A DNA stretch of 18,254 bases. It comes from Phoronis ovalis. Lineage: Eukaryota; Phoronida; Phoronidae. The notes under the pieces were generated by a model that was given only the letters and a program-made list of their open reading frames with translations, was not told where the DNA came from and did not search any database. Location: the NCBI GenBank assembly GCA_028565635.1, contig JAOXYB010018517.1, positions 1-18,254 of the forward strand, read 5' to 3'. A program made the translations under genes and the position numbers. Positions 1 through 10,000 of this stretch are shown here, one piece after another (position 1 is the first letter of the stretch; every line of letters begins with the position of its first letter).

Positions 1-230
1 TTTAAATATTTCGGCCCATTCGAATACTTAACTACCACTTATTTGCGCATTAAGTGGTTATTTTGCGCATTAAGGGGCTATGGGAAGAAGTCTTCGAATA
101 CTAAAATAACCACTTATGTAAGTCTTCGAATACTAAAATAACTACTTATTTAAGTCTTCGAATACTAAGATATACCACTTCTCGAATACTACATGAAGAC
201 TTCTTTTTTGGTAAGGGAGCTAGCTAGGCT
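1..230. repeat. Edge repeat with three 32-bp tandem units
   Basis: Three consecutive 32-bp units start at 88, 120 and 152, each opening AAGTCTTCGAATACTAA and ending near a CACTT or TACTT core. Upstream a 20-bp stretch beginning GCGCATTAAG occurs twice (about 46 and 66). The motifs CGAATACTTA (21-30) and AAGTGGTT (53-60) recur at the right window edge in inverted orientation. The block fades at about 215-230 into TGGTAAGGGAGC, which resembles the reverse complement of the right-edge boundary. It looks like the end of a DNA transposon or its internally repeated terminus that continues to the left. No coding frame was seen and the family is not identified. Confidence 0.6.
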
Positions 231-1180
231 ATATTACATGTAAGGAATATTTGTGCGAAGTTTCAACTATGTAGTATGAGGCCTTATAGACTTAATTTTT
301 TAAAATTTTATGTACAGTTTCAAAAATTTAATGTTTAACCCAAAATGGCAACCACACAGGATACACGGCCTATTCAGAAAAAATTACTAGCCAAACAGAG
401 AAAATGCAGTTACATATACTTTGACACTATTGTGTACCTTAATAAACTTCAAGTTACATACAATTTATTTGTTGTTTCTTAAATCTGTCTTTTCAATCAG
501 TTTGAGTGATTATTTACTGAGACGCAATGAAAATTGAAGAAATTACAAAGAAATCAATTTCCCTACCCCCAATTTTGCCATATCCTGGCTAACTGACACA
601 CTGATTTTACTTTGCCTCACAACATGCGTAATTTCACATTGAATGACACTAAAATGGTTAAGACGCCTTCTAATAATTATATTATTAGAATCATTAATTT
701 ATTTTTCTATGTTGCATGATGAAAAACAAAAATTAAGTTTTTTGAAAATTTGACAAAAAATTGACCTTAGATGACATTTGACCTCCTTGAGTGTACTAAC
801 AAAAGTCCTAAATATTTGTTTTGGTAACTGAAATGTGAAACTGTTCTTCCCAAACATTTTGGTATCCTTTTCAGTAAGACAAAGCAACTACAAAAGTAAA
901 TATGAGCAAAATGCTACCCCTACCTCTATTTAATAAAATGACAATCTTGGCCATTGGTCACTCCAAACAAATGTGAATATTTTCGACTTTTCAAGACAAT
1001 AAGTTTCCTTAAGGGGTTTCCGTATGTGTCTTTGCAATGTACCATTCAAACCTTTTGTAACAAGGGGTGCACCAAAAATGAAATTTTGACCATTTGGCCA
1101 TTAGACTAACTATTAAATTACTATGTCCTAACACAAGTTTACACTGTACAATTCTGACTATATCCTTTTTATGAGATTGT
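231..1180. other. Intronic AT-rich DNA, nothing recognised
   Basis: This lies downstream of exon D on the gene strand, so it is probably intron. It contains scattered TTGACC and TGACCT words around 760-790 that may be very old copies of the intronic repeat, but no unit could be aligned with confidence. A 62-codon minus-strand frame at 699-887 has low-complexity composition and no family resemblance. I see no exon with VWA-like content here. Confidence 0.5.
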
Positions 1181-2181
1181 GCAGTCAAGTATGGCTATTT
1201 GGATATGAAACTTCAGTGTGACAGTCCAGGAAACTTCACTTTTAGAACAACACAATTAGAGTTGTTTCAAAGTTGAAGTTTCACCTGAAATCTTCTAATT
1301 TAAAAAGATCTGTCTACATACCAGAGTTTTCAAGATGTGGACAAAAACAGCTTCACGGCTGCGAAAATATGTCCACATTTCAGGTAGACAGTTGACCCAG
1401 GATTGACAAGGTCATTCTAAACACTACCTACAACATCTGCCCGGCCTCATATGACCTTCTTACAACAACGTTTACTTTGATCAGGCTATGCTTCCAGGAC
1501 CTACTGTCCCGGAAAAATATGGTGAACAGTCAGCCATATCGGTAGTGATTCAAGTCAAAATGAAACTGATGTGTAGTTTGACCTATATTTGTGCTGTACC
1601 AAATATATGTCATCTGATAAAATAAACTTAAGCTGCTATTGGGATACCATCTCAGAAACAACTGGCATTCAGTTGGCCATATTGCAAGTATAGTCCAGGT
1701 CAAAAGTAAACTAAGCCTCAACTTTGACCTCTAATTACCTTCTGAATTAAAACATATCTACGTATCAGAATTTTCAAAATCTAGGCAAAAATAAATTTGT
1801 AGACTGAGAAAAATTGCGAAATTTTTTGATAAACAGTTGACCAGATTTCCAAGGTCATGCAAAAACAAACTTACTGTATAATACATGTACCTGCCCTCCT
1901 ATTAAGCCTACTACTATTATGGCCTTCTAAAAAACACTTTCTGGCAAATTATCCAGGCAATGCTTCATCTTTGCGGCTACTTTGAGGTATTGTCTTGGGA
2001 TAAAAAACATGATCGCCAGTCGGCAATGCTTTAAGTGATCCAAGTCAAAGTCTTAAAGAACCTGTGTTTTAATTGATACATAATGGAATGGTTGTTATTA
2101 TGTAAGAGGCACTGTTATGCAGGACATAGACAATGATGTAAACAGGACTATATGCCCACACACTATGTGCAACGGGCATAC
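1181..2181 (+). repeat. Old copies of intronic repeat, subfamily B
   Basis: Two subfamily-B units are visible, near 1306 and 1755. Each runs from an ATCTxxxTACxTATCAGA-like start through TTTTCAA, GCAAAAA, CAGTTGACC and CAAGGTCAT. Between them are AGTCAGCCATAT (about 1527) and AGTTGGCCATATTG (about 1669), the boundary motif of the larger arrays. The block closes with the terminal hairpin segment at 2151-2180. Copies are much more diverged than in the main array, so this block is older. Orientation matches the other blocks. Confidence 0.65.
2151..2180. repeat. Terminal hairpin of intronic repeat
   Basis: TATGCCC (2151-2157) pairs with GGGCATA (2174-2180), seven base pairs, with an inner CAC/GTG pairing around a central TAT. 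The same hairpin closes the block at 17035-17063 and appears in altered form at 5982-6008. Its position at block ends suggests a defined end of a mobile unit. Confidence 0.55.
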
Positions 2182-2814
2182 GTAAGGCAATTTACTTTTA
2201 TGTTCGTGCTCTAAAATACATGAATAGATGGATATACTTCTCTCATTACTCATAGCTCATGTATATGAATCCTAAGCTCTCTTATGATCACAATGAATAT
2301 GACACATACAGTAGAGTGGATGAGCATAAAAATTACGGATCAATCAATGTACTTCTTTTACAAAAGTGAAGTGTATTAATTCTTTCTAGTCATGTTTGAG
2401 CCTGTCTGTCATCAAGAGCCATGAGCAAATGTGAGATTTGCAGGCTAGCTTAACATTTATTGCTTGAAATTTCATTCCTACAATTTATTTACAGCTAAGA
2501 TTTTACATACTATACTTTTCAAATTCATAGAGGATTTTTTGCGTAGATTTCGAGACCATTTGTTTAACATGGGTAATCTAAACTAGTACATGGTGGTCCA
2601 CAGCTAGCTACATCTACTTTAGGGATGATGTCGTCTTCTACTATTTACTAGTTGCAGCGTAGTTTCAGGTTTAGGTAACTAATGTGAGAAATGGGAGAGT
2701 TCTATAATTGTGATAACCCTCCAAACTTCATCAAACCTGTAAACTGACATATTTTGGTTTCAGTTAATTGCACAAAACAATGCAGTAAACATAAAAATTT
2801 ATAAAACTGCTTAC
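2182..2814. other. Intron after exon D, nothing recognised
   Basis: This is non-repetitive AT-rich sequence from the end of the old repeat block to the exon D donor. No exon continuing the VWA domain in phase 0 was recognised on the minus strand. A 25-codon stretch around 2570-2640 is preceded by stops and has no good acceptor. No promoter or polyadenylation signal is supported. Confidence 0.5.
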
Positions 2815-2974
2815 AGTAGAATCAGTAATAGCATGAACCAAGGCCTCACAAGTAGCCGTTTTTGAGAGTGAAGCTAGTCTATCTAAAGACCACAGCCATT
2901 CAATAGCAGCTTGCACGCTATCCTGTGTAACTGGAGTTGCTACTGGCTGATAGAATTCCATATCTTCTGCAGCT
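2815..2974 (-). CDS. VWA3B: VWA3-family gene, exon D (mid first VWA domain)
   Basis: The 160-nt exon begins after the acceptor TATCTGTTGCAG with the last base of a split Arg codon (AG|A from exon C). It gives 53 further codons and ends at a GTAAGC donor (2814-2809) in phase 0. The protein runs AAEDMEFYQPVATPVTQDSV, then AAIEWLWSL, then KTATCEALVHAITDST. Joined to exon C it continues the A-domain: the strand ending FNIIR, the conserved ATPVT, an amphipathic helix with Trp residues, and a T-x-T-x-x-A-L loop equivalent to the GGTNT..AL segment that supplies the second metal-site Thr in typical VWA domains. The Met inside the exon (A of the ATG at 2961) is not a start. The rest of the domain must lie further left. 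Confidence 0.9.
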
Positions 2975-3419
2975 CTGCAACAGATATACGGAATTCAACA
3001 AGATATAATAATTCAAGTTTAAGGTCAATATGAGATGCACTGAGGTATATAATACATTTTAACCCACATTTTCGAACTGAATGAAGACTTATATCCACAA
3101 AAGGATATGCTTTTTAAAGAATTCTTGAATGTTTACGAAACACAAGGATACATAGTTTGAACTAGAGCATGCGCTTTGTTTACAAGTAGATATCAACTAC
3201 GGTAGTAAATGCTGCAAATCATGTCTAATTTCATGAATAGCTTCTTGTGGTAAGCCCAAGTAAACACAGTGCCATTTTCATTTTTAGGGTACCTGTTAAC
3301 AGTAGCAATATATTTGACACATCTAATGCCTATCATATGTCTAGGATTTTTTAACATTGTTATTGATTTTACACATTGCTAAAGAATACATTAAGCATTG
3401 TAATACGAACAATAAAAAC
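2975..3419. other. Intron C-D, unrepetitive part near exon D
   Basis: No gene or clear repeat unit is visible. A segment at about 3354-3410 (TTAACATTGTTATT..., ACATTGCTAAAGAATA) resembles 4164-4200 beside the inserted element. That hints the two flanks of the array share sequence, but the match is short and AT-rich. Confidence 0.45.
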
Positions 3420-4139
3420 GTCAAAGATTTGGATCAACATTTGACTTACTTCTCAAGGTCAATTTAAAATGTCACCTAGCTAATACGCCTATCAACCTAT
3501 CACCTTCTTAGAACGACCTTTTAATCACCCTGGCAGTGCTTCTTCTTTGCCATTCATCAGCTTGTTCCCAAGATTACCTACATTACTACGTCAACATTGC
3601 ACTAACCTGTACTTTGACCTATACTTACTCAGTACCAAATATGAAGTTGATCAGATAGAAAGAAACTGAAGCTATTATTACAACGAACAATTTTGAAAAC
3701 CAACATGGCCACTAGTTGGCCATCTTGGAAAGCGATCCAGGCCAAAATTATAACCAATCCCGTACTTTGACTTGTATTTACCCAGTACTGAATATGAAGT
3801 TGATCAAATACAAACTGAAGCAGTTATTGCGAGACAAAGAAAGTGACATGCACAGAAAAAAATGTCAAAGATTAGTACCGGCATTTGACCTGCTTCTCAA
3901 GGTCATTTTAAAATGTCACCTAGCCTACTACACTCACCAACCTAAGGCTTTCTTAGAACCACATTTGAATCATCAAGATAGTACTTCGTCTTTGCTGTTA
4001 TAGATGCAACATGACATGTCATCTCAGGAACAAACATGGCAATCAATCGGCCATATTTGAAGTAATCCAGATCAAAATTGTACTTAACCTGTACTTACAG
4101 TGTACTGAATATGAAGCTGATTTGATAACAAGACATGCC

Positions 4140-4572
4140 CATCCAATGTGTGGAATTTTATTTTATTAACATTATTTTTTTTACATTAGAAAAGAATAGA
4201 ATGCATCATGCATTTTAATCTGGTTTATCATTGTTTTGGTGAGGTCCTCTTATTCAAAATGACTGTATGTGCTGTCTGATGCGTTACCCCTGGGGGAGTA
4301 CTGACCATATTTTTAGATGGGGATGAGCAGCCCAAACTCAAAATATCCACTCATTTTTAGGGATTTTAGTCTCAAAAATTGACCCATATGATTAGGTTTT
4401 TCTGTCACGAAAAAGACCAACTTTAAGGTTTTTCCAAGAAAAGTTCCCTGGAATTGCTACTTTTAAATAAAATCATGAAAAACAACCCATTTTTAGGGTT
4501 TGTTGAAAGTGGACCAATCTTTACACTGTCAGACATTTCCATGAAAAGTGGACCTATTTTTAGGGATTAATT
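4140..4572. mobile_element. Inserted element with internal 66-68 bp repeat
   Basis: The tandem array is interrupted here and resumes with CCACCAACCTATGGCC at about 4576. Within the insert a degenerate unit reads CAYGAAAA, then CC, then ATTTTTAGGG. It starts near 4406, 4474 and 4540 (spacing 68 and 66), with further ATTTTTAGRG copies at about 4311 and 4353. The segment CCCTGGGGGAGTACTGACC followed by GGGGATGAGCAGCCC is similar in style to a dispersed non-autonomous repeat I have seen in several invertebrate genomes, but I cannot name the family. No coding frame is seen. Exact ends are uncertain and no target-site duplication was identified. Confidence 0.5.
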
Positions 4573-5981
4573 TGGGCCACCAACCTATGGCCTTCTTAGA
4601 ACCACGTTCGAATCGTCCAAGTAGTGCTTCGTCTTTGCGGCTATAAATCCAATGTGACATGCCCTCTCAGGAACAAATATGGTCACTAGTCAGCCATGTT
4701 GGAAATAATCTTGGTCAATATTATACAGAACCTGTGCTTTGAACTGTAGTTACTCTGTACCGAATATGGAGCTGATAGGATAAAAACTGATGCAGTTTTT
4801 GCGAGACAAATAAAGGGTTATGCACGGTAAAAAATGTCAAAGATTCGACAAACTTGTCAAGGTAATTTGGAAATGTCACCTAACCTATTAAACTCACCAA
4901 ACTATGGCCTTCCTAGAACCACCTTTGAATAGTCCAGGCAGCGATTCGTCTTCGCGGCTGTAGAAGCGACGTTATGTGCCCTAGCGGGAACAAACATGGC
5001 TACCAGTCGGTCATATTGGAAGTAGTCCGGATAAATAATATTTACCCTGTACTTTGACCAGTGCTTACTCTGTATTGAATATGGAGCTGATCTGATAAAA
5101 ACTGCACGCAGTTATTGCAAGGCAAAGAAAGTGTTACGCGCGACAAAAAATGTCCAAGAATCGTTTCGTCATTTGACCTACTTCTCAAGGTCATTTTAAA
5201 TTGTCACCTAGCCTATTACGCCCATCAAGACATGGTCTTCCTGGAATCACCTTTGAATCATCCAGGCAGCGCTTCATCTTCGCGGCTAAAAAATGCAATG
5301 TTACATGCCCTCTCGACCACAAACATGGCCACAACTCGGCCATATTGGAAGTAATCTAGGTCAAAATTACACATAGCAAGTACTGTGACCTAGACTTACT
5401 CTGTGTCAAATATGAAACTGATCGGATAAAAACTGAAACTGTTATTATGACATGTAATCTCGTGAACCAACATGGCCATGTTGGAAGTATTCCGGGTCAA
5501 TGTTATACATAACCTGTACTTTGACCTGTACTTACTCTGTACTGAATATGGAGCTGATCAGATAAAAACTGAAGTAGTTTTTGCGAGACAAAGAAAATGT
5601 TACGCACGGCAAAAAATGTCAAAGATTCGTTCCGGCATTTGACCTACTTGTCGAGGGCATTTTAAAATGTCACCTAGCCAATTACGCCCACCAACCTACG
5701 CCCTTCCTAGAACCACCTTTGAATTGTATAGACAGCTTCATCTTCGTGGCTATAGACGCAATGTTACATGCCCTCTCAGGAACAAACATGGCCACCAGTC
5801 GGCCATATTGGAAGTAGTCAAGGTTAAAAGTATAACTGACCTGTACTTTGACCTGTATTTACCCTGTACTGAATATGAAGCTGATTGGGTAAAAACTGAA
5901 GCTGTTATCACAAGACAAAGGAAACTGTTACATACCACAACAAGTACGACAAGGATGACGACGACGCCTTCGCTACGACTA

Positions 5982-6008
5982 TATGCCCAGCCACTATGTG
6001 GATGGCCA
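5982..6008. repeat. Altered terminal hairpin fused to next unit
   Basis: TATGCCCAGCCAC (from 5982) faces GTGGATGGCCA around a TAT loop. It follows GGATGACGACGACGCCTTCG and CTACGACTATATGCC, a segment also seen at 9075-9112. Here the right arm runs directly into the AGTCAGCCATCTTG boundary of the next unit, so an end and a start are joined head to tail. Confidence 0.45.
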
Positions 6009-9000
6009 GTCAGCCATCTTGAAAAATGATCCAGGTCAAAATTATAATCAACCTGCATTCTGACCTTGTCAGGTACCAAATGTGAAGCTGATCGAATAAA
6101 GTCTGAAGCAGTTATTACGAGACAAAAAGTGTTACGCACAGCAAAAAAATGTCGAAGATTTGACCTACTTCACAAGGTCATTTTCAAATGTCACCTAGTC
6201 TATTATGTCAAACAAACTATGACCTTTGAATCGTCCAGGCAACGCTTTGTCTTTGCGGTCATAAGCGGAACATGATGTGCCCATTCGGGAACAAAGATGG
6301 TCATCAGTCAGCCATATTTTAAATAATCCAGGTCAATACTGTACCTAACATGTACTTACATTGTACTGAACAATAAATAAGCTGATCAGATAAAAACTAA
6401 AGTTGTTATTGTGATGTACAATCTCAAGAACCAACAGGGCCACCAGTTGAGAAATGATCCATGTCAAAAGTATAACTGATCTTGATCTATATTTACCCTG
6501 TACTGAATATGAAGCTGATTAAATAAAAACTGAAGCAGTTGTTGTGAGACAAAGAAAGTATTATACACGGCAAAAAATGTTGATCTAAGATTCATACCGG
6601 CATTAGACCTACTTGTCAAGGTAATTTTAAAATGTCACCTAGCTAGCTAATTACGTCCACGAATCTATGAGTTTCTTAGAACCACCTTTGAATCATCCAA
6701 GCAGCCCAGTTGGCCATATTGGAAGTAATCTAGATCAAAATTAAGCATAACCTGCACTTTGACCTGTACTTAATTACTCTGTATCGAATATGAAAATGAT
6801 TGGATTAAAACTGAAGCTGATATTTCAACGTACAATCTCGAGAACCAACATGGCCACTACTCGGCCATATTGGAAGTAATCTGGGTAAATATTACACATA
6901 AGCTGTACTTTGACCTGTACTTACTCTGTACCAAATACGGAGCTGATTGGATAACAAGATGTCTGCTTTTGCAGAAAGATGCCCATCAGTGTGAAGAAGT
7001 TCACTTCTGAATCGTCCACTGAAAATTTCATCTCTGGAAAGTGGCGCAGTGTGATGTGCCCTTCTCATGAACAAATATGGTCACTAGTCTGTAGTAAATA
7101 TGAAGGTATAACTGGAATATGCAACCGCAAGAACAACGATAGCCAACAATCAGCCATTTTGGAAGTGATCCAGGTTAAATTTAGAATTAAACTGTATTCA
7201 CCTGTACCGAATATGAAGCTGATTGGGTAAAAAGTGAAGCAGTTATTGCGACACAAAGAAAGTGCAACCCACAACAAAAAATGTCAAATATTTGTATTGG
7301 CGTTTGACCTACTTCTCAAGATCTTTCTAAAATGTCATCTAGCCGAATATGTACACCAAACTATGGCCTTCATATATTCACCTTTGAATCGTCCAGTCAA
7401 TACTTCATCTTGCTCAAAATAGGCACAACGTGACATGCCCTCTCGGAAAAAAATACGGCCACCAGTCAGCCGTATAGGAAGTGATCAAGGTCAAAATAAT
7501 AACCAACTTGTACTTTCACCAGTTTTAACACTACCAAACAAGAAGCTGATTGAGTAAAAACTGAAGCAGTTACTGCGAGACAAAAAAGTATAATGCACAA
7601 CAAAAAATGTCGAAAATTTGTGTCAGCATTTGACCCACGTCTCAAGGTCATTTTAAAATGTCACCTAGTCTAATACACCCATCAAACTATGGCCTTACAC
7701 CTTTGAAGCATCCAGGTAATGCTTCTTCTTTCTCAAAATGGGCACAACATGACATGCCTTTGGGAACAAACATGGCAACCAGTAGGCAATATTGCAGTGA
7801 TCAAGGTCATATTGATAACCAACCTGCATTTTGACCATTACTTGCCCTGTACAGAATATGGAGCTGATCGAATAAAAACTGAAGCAATTATCGTGAGACA
7901 AAAAAGTATGACGCACAACATGAAAATATCGAAAATTTGTGTCAGCATTTGACCCACTTCTCAAGGTCATTTTAAAATGACACCTCAGTAGTATAATACA
8001 CCTACTGATTTATGGCCTTTGTGAATGCACCTTTGAATCATCTAACCAACGCTTAGTCTTTTTTGAAATGGGTACAACGAAACATGAACTCTTGGGAAAA
8101 AACATAGCTATAAGTCGACCACACTGGAAGTAACCCAGGTCAAAATTACAACTGTCATGCATTTCGACTTTTTTAGTTTACTGCATTGTACCAAATATAA
8201 AGCTGATTGGATAAAAACTGAAGCTGTTATTGTGACCTAATATCTTGATAACAAAAATTGCTACCAGGCAGCCATCTTGAAAGTGATCCAAATCAAAAGT
8301 ATAAATGATCTGCATTTTGACCTGTATTTACCCTGTACCAAATTTAAAGCTGAATTGATTAAAAACTGAAGCAGTTATTGTGTGACAAAAAAAGCATTAT
8401 ATGTACAACAAAAAATGCTGAAGATTCATATCGACATGTGCCCTACTTCTCAAGGTCATTTTGAAATGTTACCTAGCCTAATACACCCACCACTGAAACT
8501 ATGCCTTTCAGGAATCCATCTTCAAATCATCAAGTCAATTTTTCGTCTTTCCCAAAATGGGTGCAACATGAGGTGCACTCTCACGAAGAAACAAGTTGGA
8601 AGTGATTGAGGTCAAAATTATACTCGACCTGCACTTTGACCTGTACTTACCCTGAACCAAATATGAAGATGATCCAATGAAAGCTGAAGCTGTTGTAGCA
8701 AGACAAAAAAAGGTTACATACGATAACAACCACGATGCATACAGCACAACTAAACTGAAGCAGTTATTGCGAGACAAAGAAAAATTCGTACAGGCATTTG
8801 ACCTACTTGTCAAGGTTTTTTAAAAACTAGCCTATTACGCCCACCAAGCCATGGCGTTCCTAGAAATACCCTTGAATCGTCCAGGTAGCACTTCATCTTT
8901 GCGGCTATAGACGCAACATTAAGGAACAAATATGGCCACCAACAGGCCATATTGGAAGTAATCAAGGTTATAAGGGAGCTGTGCATGCACTCTGACCTGT

Positions 9001-9188
9001 GTGTACCCTGTCCCAAATATGAAGCTAACTGGATTAAAACTGAAGCTGTTATCGCCAGATAAAGAAAGTGTTGCATATGAGGATGACGATGATGCCTTCG
9101 CTACGACTATATGCCAGCATGCTGTCCACTTCTTAGTTACATATATGGGTTAAGGTATGTAATAAAATGGCTACAGACTGGTATTTCG

Positions 9189-9275
9189 GGCGATATGGTA
9201 ATATAATAATTCTCGAAATACAATATGCCTTCAGTTATTATCGCATTTCTCGGATTACTATATCACAATATCGCC
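9189..9275. repeat. Imperfect inverted repeat, MITE-like
   Basis: A 17-nt arm beginning GGCGATATGG (9189-9205) is matched in reverse complement by 9259-9275 with 15 of 17 positions identical. The inner part (TTCTCG... and ...TTTCTCGG) gives further weak pairing. It lies between the end of the main array and exon C. It could be a very short MITE or a chance palindrome in AT-rich DNA. No target-site duplication was established. Confidence 0.4.
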
Positions 9276-9306
9276 ATAATGCATGTATAATGCATGTACA
9301 TGCATG

Positions 9307-9322
9307 CACACACACACACACA
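9307..9322. repeat. CA microsatellite, eight copies
   Basis: Eight perfect CA dinucleotides follow a run of overlapping ATGCATG/TACATG words (9279-9306). This is a simple sequence repeat in the intron, about 85 bp from the exon C donor on the gene strand. No function is inferred. Confidence 0.9.
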
Positions 9323-9407
9323 AAGCAAACTTTGCTGGCCTTCTGGAACAGAATTTACCATTTCCAGAATGGGCATAAAACTGTACATTTCAAATGTTTA
9401 GGCTTAC

Positions 9408-9658
9408 CTAATAATATTAAACTTTGCTAACTGAGAAACTTGTTCCAGTAGAATCCTTTCTACAGCACATCTATACTGATCAAACTGTTGTGGAGATAAG
9501 TTATTAATGTCCACTACAATACATATGCAGTGTTCTTGAATTACACCAAATATGCGTCTGCTTTCTGTAGTAAGCCATTCCAATCTGCGTTTGTATAGAG
9601 TAACAGACTGAGATAGTCTATGCTGGATTTGCTGCAGCTTTTCTTTTTTACATGTAAC
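9408..9658 (-). CDS. VWA3B: VWA3-family gene, exon C (start of first VWA domain)
   Basis: This 251-nt exon is the most diagnostic part of the gene. The acceptor CATTTGTTGCAG is followed by GTT ACA TGT in phase 0, and the donor is AG|GTAAGC in phase 2. The 83 codons read VTCKKEKLQQ..., SVTLYKRRLEWLTTESRRIF, GVIQEHCICIVVDINNLS, PQQFDQYRCAVERILLEQVS and QLAKFNII, plus a split Arg. The pattern YK.R..WL...SR.IFGVI.E, a hydrophobic strand ending VVD, then EQV...FNIIR is characteristic of the VWA3A/VWA3B family. An amphipathic N-terminal helix (residues 4-27) precedes the first VWA strand (residues 44-50). The first metal-site motif, normally DxSxS, reads DINNL, so metal binding through it is unlikely. 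VWA3 proteins are poorly characterised; VWA3B variation has been linked to a recessive human ataxia. Confidence 0.93.
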
Positions 9659-9776
9659 CTGCAACAAATGTAACAGAAGAATTTCCCCTGCAATTTTTCA
9701 TCTTGTTTCAAAAACCAATCCCACCTAAAATGCAACCCATGCATTGTATTTGCCTGACGTTGATGGAATGTTGTTT
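9659..9776 (-). other. Intron B-C, acceptor-proximal part
   Basis: This is the intron sequence immediately upstream of exon C on the gene strand. The acceptor TTTGTTGCAG with a short pyrimidine-rich tract supports the exon C start at 9658. The 87-codon minus-strand frame that begins just outside the exon and an 82-codon plus-strand frame at 9703-9951 are by-products of intron and repeat sequence. Confidence 0.6.
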
Positions 9777-9916
9777 CAACCAATCGTCAACCTTATTTCA
9801 ACCGAGTATCAATCTTATTTCAACCAATCAGCAACCTTACTTCAACCGAGCATCAACCTTATTTCAACCAATTATCTACCTCGTTTCTATCAAAGTATCG
9901 GATCATCAACGTTATT
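9777..9916. repeat. 44-bp tandem repeat
   Basis: Two adjacent 44-bp units (9777-9820 and 9821-9864) read CAACCAATCRKCAACCTTAY then TTCAACCGAGYATCAAYCTT then ATTT, differing at only a few positions. A decayed third copy starts at 9865 and runs to about 9916. Each unit is itself two related halves of about 22 bp built on TCAACCTTATTTCAACC. The following stretch to 10044 keeps related words (AACGTTGTTTCAA, ACATTGTTTCAACATTG). Together this looks like one small repeat element. Confidence 0.8.
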
Positions 9917-10000
9917 TTGACCAAAGCAGCAGAATATTTACGGTGGGTTAACGTTGTTTCAATTCATTTTCTACATTGTTTCAACATTGGTGTCATGACT

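Larger units (their letters stand above)
3420..9123 (+). repeat. Main intronic array of long and short repeat units
   Basis: This is a degenerate tandem array filling most of the C-D intron. A long unit contains, in order: an AACATGGCC..GGCCATATTGGAAGT boundary, CCAGGTCAAAATTATA, TTTGACCTGTACTTAC, ATATGAAGCTGAT, ATAAAAACTGAAGCAGTTAT, GAGACAAAGAAAGTGTTACG, AAAAAATGTCAAAGATTCG, CATTTGACCTACTTCTCAAG, GTCATTTTAAAATGTCACCT, CCTATGGCCTTCTTAGAACC and TTTGAATCGTCCAGGC. Boundaries recur at about 3702, 4031, 4672, 4990, 5322, 5470, 5785, 6000, 6292, 6432, 6707, 6847, 7134, 7450, 7767, 8102, 8256, 8590 and 8929. Long units are about 315-340 bp. Short ones of about 140-155 bp go straight from the GCTGTTAT region to the next boundary via ATCTCGAGAACCAACATGG. 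Reading frames inside, even those of 120-130 codons, shift between units and look non-coding. Confidence 0.9.

Noticed and set aside
2570-2640. Possible next exon after exon D (minus-strand VEDDIIP stretch)
   Set aside because: Stops lie directly before it, the acceptor is poor and phase 0 continuation of the VWA domain is not evident.
3716-5817. Three plus-strand frames with similar protein (LVPAFDLLLKVILKCHLAYY type)
   Set aside because: The resemblance comes from the shared DNA unit. Other units have stops or shifts in the same place, so there is no sign of selection for protein.
5667-6139. Overlapping 120- and 129-codon frames on opposite strands
   Set aside because: Both lie within the tandem array, start and stop at different points of the unit, and are not preserved in neighbouring units. 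They are stop-poor stretches of repeat sequence.
7465-9076. Series of minus-strand frames (MTLRRGSNADTNFRHF type)
   Set aside because: These are the antisense of the same repeat unit, with similarity explained by DNA homology and no consistent start or end.
3420-9123. CRISPR-like or bacterial repeat array
   Set aside because: Units are hundreds of bases long, diverged and contiguous, with no short identical repeats and unique spacers, and the region sits in an animal intron.
9703-9951. 82-codon plus-strand frame with repeated FQP/FNQ motifs
   Set aside because: The repetition is the 44-bp tandem DNA repeat translated, and the frame begins opposite the exon C acceptor region of the real gene.
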